From the NCBI GenBank assembly GCA_028023455.1, contig JAQFVV010012398.1, positions 6,720,682-6,784,681 of the forward strand: a stretch of 64,000 bases of DNA, written 5' to 3'. Origin of the DNA: Epiperipatus broadwayi. Lineage: Eukaryota > Onychophora > Udeonychophora > Euonychophora > Peripatidae. The translations under genes were made by a program, and so were the position numbers. Shown here in pieces: positions 58,306 through 64,000 of the stretch. The notes under the pieces were generated by a model that was given only the letters and a program-made list of their open reading frames with translations, was not told the DNA's origin and made no database searches. Each line of letters opens with the position of its first letter. Position 1 is the first letter of the stretch.

Positions 58306-58960
58306 ATAAGTCAACATCATCATCATCAACCATTATCAATCCACTGTAGGATGAAGGTTTTACCAAGTTCAATCCATCTTCTTCAATCTTTAGCTTCTCT
58401 TCTCCACATCAACCCTGCACAGTTTCTTATTTCATCCATCCATCTCACATGTGGTCTTTTTCTGAGTCTTTTACAATCTCTTGGAATCCAGTTTAAGATT
58501 TCAAATGCCCATCTATTATCATCTCTTCTAGCAATATGTCCAGTCCAACTCCAGTCTTTTAATTTTTTCAGTGAGGGCAGTAACACCTGTTTGTTCTCTT
58601 ACCCATATATTGTGTTTTTGATCTCTTCTTGTTACTCCCAACATACATCTCTCCATACTTCTTTGAGTGGTGTGAAGTCTCTATATTGCTCTTCTATTAA
58701 GTGTCCAAGTTGCAGGTCCATAAGTAAGAACTGGTAAAACACATTTAATAAAAACCTTCCTTTTTAAACACATAGGCATGTTTTAGTATCAAGTTATTTC
58801 TATCAAAATCATTCCAACCAAGTTTAATTCTATAATATCATCCATTATGTTTCCATCTGTATTAATAATCTGACCAAAGTAATTGTAACTGTTAACTTCT
58901 TCGAACACATCATAATCAATCTTTATTTTCATATTTTGAGAAAAAGTAGGATTAAAGATA
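58306..58960 (-). pseudogene. RTE-type LINE, 3' end of reverse transcriptase ORF
   Basis: Minus-strand reading gives VLPVLTYGPATWTLNRRAI, then after a stop RSMERCMLGVTRRDQ, VREQTGVT, DWSWTGHIARRDDNRWAFEI, RPHVRWMDEIRNCAGLMWRR, and after another stop RRWIELGKTFILQWIDN. These are the successive C-terminal motifs of RTE-like LINE reverse transcriptases (LTYG.ETW, QR.MER.MLG, W.GH.ARR.D.RW, GRP..RW.DDI, W..LGE.Y..QW). The element ends in a GATGATGATG run (minus strand, about 58,330-58,318), typical of this group. It is 5'-truncated. Sequence to about 58,960 may hold more of the domain. Confidence 0.75.
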
Positions 58961-59269
58961 AATATTAAAACTCATAAGTACATTGTCCTAAACAGTCTTT
59001 TTTCTACAGATTCCAGCATTTTTTTCCAATTACACTTTAACTTCATTTTTTTTATTCTTGATACTTAATAGATGAGAGGTTTATTATTAGAATGTAATCT
59101 GGAGTACAGAAGAGATATTAATTAATGATGGCTGTGATTTTTACAAATAGCTTGTCATAATTCTTTAAAAAATTTTAAAATATTTCTTTGTGTTTGAAAA
59201 GGAAGGTTGTTAATAGATGTTATAAATCTGAGAATTAAAGAACTTAACAAAAAAACAATTCAGAAAATT

Positions 59270-59585
59270 GAGATTATGTTACAAGTAACAAAGAAGATAT
59301 TGAAAATAAAAATATATGAATAAGACAACAAACTGGTATTATTGGCATCATTGAAAGGATTAGAATGCTGAAACAGAGCTGGGATGAATATATTGCTAGA
59401 AGAGATGATAATAAATAAATAGTTGAAGTTGTAGATTGAATCTCAAGAAATTGCTGAAGATCCAAAGAATGAGCACATGTGAGATGAATCGATGAAATAA
59501 GACAATGCAAATTGAGAGGGAAGTAAGCAAAGAAACTTGATTAAATTTGGATAGACCTTTGTACTGGTTGAAAAAATGTAATGAT
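59270..59585 (+). pseudogene. RTE-type LINE C-terminal fragment
   Basis: Plus-strand reading: QQTGIIGIIERIRMLKQSW, DEYIARRDDNK, and after stops AHVR.IDEIRQC, the same C-terminal region as the neighbour at 58.4 kb but more decayed and in the opposite direction. 59,586-59,980 holds only A/T-rich filler. Confidence 0.6.
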
Positions 59586-59989
59586 AATGACACTTCATAA
59601 TTATTTCAGCAAAGGGTTACTGTTATTTTTTTTATTTTTTTCATTATTCCTTTTATTTTATTTATACTTATGAGAAAGGAATAATATCGCAATAAATATA
59701 AGATAACATTGGTTTCTGCTCAGACAATTTGAAATATATAAATAATAATCTGATATATACATATATATAACTATTTAATAATAATATTCAATAATATATA
59801 TATTTATCTGGGAAAAAAAAAGAAAAATCAGCAGAACGGCAGTTGTTCAATGACAACCCAGGTAAAAAGCTCCAGTTTTGTTTTCTCAAAAGTCACTTAC
59901 CTTTCATTTGACAATATAAAATTCTTATCTCCTATTGTAAAATTTTATCTTCAATTGATTCATATTTTATTTATTAAATTTGTTTAAAT

Positions 59990-61755
59990 TTGGCATTCAA
60001 ATTTTATAAAATAAGTAATTTGTCAAACGATAATTTTGTGATTAATATGATGAATGAGCTGTCACATGACCCGGTGGCTGGCACCTATTTCATTACCGTA
60101 TTACAAAGTTCAAAGATAATACAAATAGATGCTAATCATCCTAAAAATAATACTCTGCAGATCTGTAGCAAAAGTGATAATAATCCACCAATTATAAATG
60201 ATTAAAGTAATATTTCAACCACTTCTAAATTAATTGTAAACAAAGGCAAAACTCCCCATACAGTAGTGCCACCCTGTGCCAAACAGAGTAATCAATGGAT
60301 GCGAGAAGGCTTGTGCATAAAATCCCTATGCACAAGCCTTCTGGCATCCACTGATTACTCTGTTTGGCACAGTGCTGTATGGGGAGTTTTGCCTTTGTTT
60401 ACAACAAATTACGTGCTAGTATAGAGATGGTGATCATGTGATGTTTGGTGGTTTAACACTTCTAAATTAGTGATTAACACTAAATTCCACAGATCAAAGA
60501 TAATACAAACATACGCTAATGTTACTAAAATTAACTCTCTACTGCTCAATAGGAAAAGTAATAATCCAATAGATATTAATAACAAAATTTAACAATATGT
60601 CAACTATTCCCAAGTCAGCTCCAAAATATAGAAAAACCATCCCTAGTGACATTAGAGAACTGGACCTCACTATCCAAGAAGCACAATGCCCCCCTCTATA
60701 GTTTGGAACACAGATGATTTTATGATAACAAATGAAAGTTTCAACAATTTGATTGCAATAGGATTATTTACAACTTTTAAAAGATTTTTATCTGTTAGGT
60801 CCATAATTCTATTTGCCATAGACATAAACATTTCTCTATATAAATTTCCTAAGAAATTACTATTTGATGTAATATTTTTGTATGGGCTGTTGTATACAAT
60901 TGCATGTATTGCTGACCATTCAAATCCCAGGTTTTTGATAATTGAGTTCTTTCAGAGTTCACAGAGAGATTACTTTCAAACCCAAATAAAAACACTTGGA
61001 AACATTGCCTTAATTACAGTGGATCCAAGTCACTGCAACTATATCACAGGCATACTCAAAAACACCTACTTGGGATACACCTTTGAAGATTTCCAGTGTA
61101 TGATGCAACCACTTGACAAAATTATGGATTTTCACCCCATATATTTAAAGAATACCCCTATACCCATCCCTAATAACAGCTATGATTTCAAATTACAACT
61201 GTACCATGATATTGAACCAAACATAATTCTAACTCAAATCCTTGATTAATAAGCTATCTTATGTCTACATATCAGAGAATTGAAACTTCCAGTACTACTT
61301 TTGTCACAAGTGGGGGTCATTTAACAGTGCAATATATTAATCTCCAAACTTCACTTTCAGGAAAAGGAGCTGATTATCTAAATCCCCAAGTCAACAAAGA
61401 ATTTTCAATAACAAATCTTTCCTTGATTACATCTATAAATAGCCAAGAGTCTATCCATGGACATACTACCTATCCTATATAGTCATTCATGCTCAACCTT
61501 CCACTACCTACTGATTTGTCACTCCATGAGGCAGATAATGATAATTGTTCCAACTTAATTGATGTACAAACAATCCCTGATTTAGATATTGTTTTCAAAC
61601 CTTTTCCCAATGCAACAATTGAAGCCAACCTTTATAATCATACACATGAAAATGACCAGACTATTCATAATAAAACCTCAACACATATCATGGAAACAAT
61701 TTCTCCATGTTTGCCATCTACACCAGCCATCTACCCTCCCCTCCAACATTTCTAA
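59990..61755 (+). pseudogene. ORF1-only relative of the LINE at 55-57 kb
   Basis: The main frame (60,686-61,249, 187 codons) aligns with the central domain of the minus-strand LINE ORF1. SLYKFPKKLLFDVIFLY, ADHSNPRFLIIEFFQSSQRD and TQIKTLGN match SLFKF, HPNDHYLVVEFKSW and IRSIGN in order and spacing. An upstream frame (from 60,599: MSTIPKSAPKYRKTIPSDI) runs into it with a shift at a run of C. Later frames (61,261-61,482; 61,489-61,755) are Ser/Thr/Asn-rich with no domain I know. No CCHC knuckle, endonuclease or reverse transcriptase follows before the 3' repeats. An earlier frame at 59,990-60,205 is interrupted by the small element at 60,233. Confidence 0.5.
60233..60457. repeat. Foldback element with 13-bp target duplication
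   Basis: Identical 13-mers cacttctaaatta at 60,220-60,232 and 60,458-60,470 flank a 225-bp insert. The insert is mostly a palindrome (60,240-60,322 against 60,332-60,409, e.g. gcacaagccttct both ways) plus a 48-bp tail (gagatggtgatcatgtgatg). Tail and arm both match the outer modules of 21,133-21,560, where a ribozyme-bearing segment lies between them. Confidence 0.7.
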
Positions 61756-62214
61756 TAAATTAAAAAGAAAGCCTGAATGCCCCCCAAAAGACTTGGAAAC
61801 TTAAAAAGCCAAAAACAAATGTGGTTGACCTGTTGATGCTGCACATGGAATCTGTAAAATGAATTCCCATGACCTGACTCCATTAGATCAATCTACATCT
61901 ACCTCTTATAAACAACAAATACACTCAACCATGACCAGTGAGTGTCTGTTGACTATAATACCAGCACAAAGTCTTAAAGTCCAAAGCAGAAACAGTCAAT
62001 TTCTCCACAACCAAGTTAAAAAGTTCTAGGTTTTCATACTCTAAAAGTACTCAAAACTTAAGCCTGATTGAAAAACAATATAGAGACAAATCCAGCACAC
62101 ATATGGTCCTCTCAGACAATTTCCACATTACCAAGGAAATTACTAGACCCTCACCTATGTTTCCCAGAAATCCAATCACATAAAAATAAACCTGGTTTGC
62201 ATCTGTAGATATAG

Positions 62215-62615
62215 CAGTCCAGAGCATTTAAAATTTATGTAATCTTGTGTAGATCAATAAAACAACTTTTATATATGCAAACCTACAACTACAGATTGTC
62301 CATGTAATCATGGCAATCCAAGCTATGTAAGACCCTTGTAATTAATCCACAGAATATAAAAATTCCTGTAATCTTATGTAAATAAATAAATCAACTTGCA
62401 CATACATAATCCTACAACTACAGATTGCCTATGTAACCACAGTAATTCATGCCATGTAAAATACATGTAACTAATCCACAGCATGAAAAAATTATGGTAC
62501 TCTCATGTAAACCAATAAATCAACTTTTATATATGTAAACCTACAACTAAAGATTGCCCATGTAAACACAGCAATTTAAACTATGTAAAACTCTTGTAAT
62601 TCTCTAAGACAAATA
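62215..62615 (+). repeat. Three-copy 129-bp tandem repeat
   Basis: Units share cctacaactacagattg (62,282; 62,411; 62,540), 'catgtaa' words and 'aataaatcaactt'. The period is 129 bp. It lies 3' of the ORF1-only element and looks like its 3' untranslated region. Confidence 0.75.
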
Positions 62616-62645
62616 AAGCTTATCATTGAAACATAATAATAATAA

Positions 62646-62695
<50 letters not shown>

Positions 62696-62765
62696 AGAAC
62701 AACAACAACTATAATAATAATAACAACAATAACATCAAATAAAGCTTATTATTGAAACACAAATA
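62616..62765 (+). repeat. Microsatellite tail after an 'aaataaagctta' end
   Basis: The phrase aaataaagcttatcattgaa is followed by ATAATA, then about 17 GTA units and AAC/AAT triplets, and the phrase recurs (aaataaagcttattattgaa, about 62,738). Simple-repeat tails of this kind end many LINEs. It is probably the element's 3' end. Confidence 0.65.
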
Positions 62766-64000
62766 ACAATACATTTACAGATTAAAAAATAAATAAACTA
62801 ACTACTTTTGTATAGCTTGCTTAAGGGCATAATCAAGAAACTATAAAGGAGAAAGCAGTATTCACCAGAATTGTTAATAGATACTCGTGAGAATTGAAAA
62901 TTTTCAACTCTTGTTTACCCTCTAACTAAAAATTTCTAAATACTCTTTTAGTAATTAATATTAAATTATTATCTTTATTGGTTATTAATTGAAAATCCGA
63001 AAAGGAATCGTTTGCTGAAAAAATTTCAAGTTTATTGAGCCATGAAACCCTAAAAATAATAGATTATTTAAAAAATAAAAAGAATTTAAAATTATCTAAA
63101 TGACAAGAAAATTATTACAAGTTGCAAAAGTATAATTGAACTATATAATAAACATATTTAGTCGACTATAAAGAGGTGCGTTGATTTATAAATTGTTACG
63201 CAAAAGCTTGTTTATATATTAACAAATTTAAATATTTCTAGAGGCACAGTTAAGATAAATATTATTAATTTTCGTTTCCTTTACTTGCAATTTAAAAATA
63301 TAGGTATTCTAATGAAATTTGATCTTTGGCAAATATTTTAACATATATAGTATTAATTTTATTATGTAAATGAAATAAATAATCATCTATATTATTATCC
63401 TATATTGTGTAATTAATACTAGCCATGGCCCATTTATCACAAAATTATATATATTTTTAAAATTCAGAATGTTACTTTTGATAATTATCTTTTAATAAAT
63501 AGGTCGCAAAATCTATTTGTTATAATCTGAAAAATAGTAATGTTAATACGTATTTAATTTATCTTAAATAATTAAGCAGCTAAAATTAAAAAAAAAAATC
63601 CGATAAGCACATATAGGCAATATGAATAATTACTAATTATATATACATTTTGATGGCTTATAGAAGACAAACATTTGACTAAATCTATGTATATAAATAA
63701 ATTCCCTTCATGTAACATTATAAGCCAATCATTATAATGCTATATATTTTTTACTATTCCCAAAAAAAAATAATAAAAATTTAAATTTCTTAATTAAATT
63801 TAAGTACGATTAATGCTGATGATGATCATCATTGATGCATTAAAATATTCAAGTCGTACTTCCAGATCACCATACATATAATCATCTTCAGAGGATCGTA
63901 CTCAACTCTCATTCATAAGCTTTTCTTTATGTGGGGCTTGAGCTATGACATTCCTTAAATTTGATCACCACTTTCAATTTTGAACCAATGCTTAAACGAT
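62766..64000. other. Gene-free AT-rich stretch
   Basis: No gene seen. There is a short palindromic word (gatgatgatcatcat) at about 63,817. Confidence 0.4.

Noticed and set aside
58258-58737. 159-codon plus-strand frame
   Set aside because: Antisense shadow of the RTE reverse transcriptase end, which has recognisable motifs on the minus strand.
62640-62700. GTA triplet run as a possible poly-amino-acid coding repeat
   Set aside because: No frame of any length surrounds it, and its position fits a LINE 3' microsatellite tail.

Overview
This is AT-rich (roughly three quarters A+T) animal nuclear DNA. Short exons sit in kilobase introns, and the rest is dominated by eukaryotic transposable elements: Gypsy-like LTR elements, non-LTR retrotransposons, Penelope-like elements, tRNA-Gly-derived SINEs and many foldback elements. 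The one well-supported host gene encodes a small secreted Gly/Tyr-rich protein with PVVAAP repeats, of the type used in arthropod cuticle. I therefore read the window as arthropod, possibly chelicerate; the species cannot be fixed from the sequence alone.

Layout. 0-9.6 kb: a ribozyme-bearing tandem repeat, then decayed Gypsy gag-protease remnants around two oppositely oriented LTRs. 9.7-16.5 kb: almost empty, with a SINE, a foldback element, two less AT-rich patches and one possible minus-strand terminal exon. 18-18.9 kb: a second, different ribozyme-bearing tandem repeat. 20-23 kb: a foldback, a third ribozyme locus, and a decayed RTE-type LINE followed by a SINE. 24.2-33.1 kb: the three-exon host gene. 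Its second intron holds a Penelope-like element arranged as a large palindrome, a second Penelope-like endonuclease remnant and another ribozyme repeat. 37.8-39.7 kb: a non-coding transposon with perfect 29-bp terminal inverted repeats. 39.9-45.0 kb: a non-coding LTR element with LTRs of about 2.2 kb. 51.2-56.9 kb: a long but broken non-LTR retrotransposon on the minus strand. 57.3-58.0 kb: a 650-bp palindrome. 58.3-59.6 kb: two RTE fragments. 60-62.8 kb: a relative of the broken LINE's ORF1 with no ORF2, ending in tandem repeats and a microsatellite tail.

The most interesting theme is self-cleaving RNA. I can fold eight segments into hammerhead-like structures: four in one dispersed repeat family (two of them 350 bp apart in tandem), two in an unrelated family (471 bp apart in tandem), and one in each arm of the Penelope palindrome. 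Paired helices differ between copies in ways that keep the pairing. This fits non-autonomous circular-RNA retroelements (retrozymes) living beside Penelope-like elements, which are known to carry hammerheads. All folds were done by eye.
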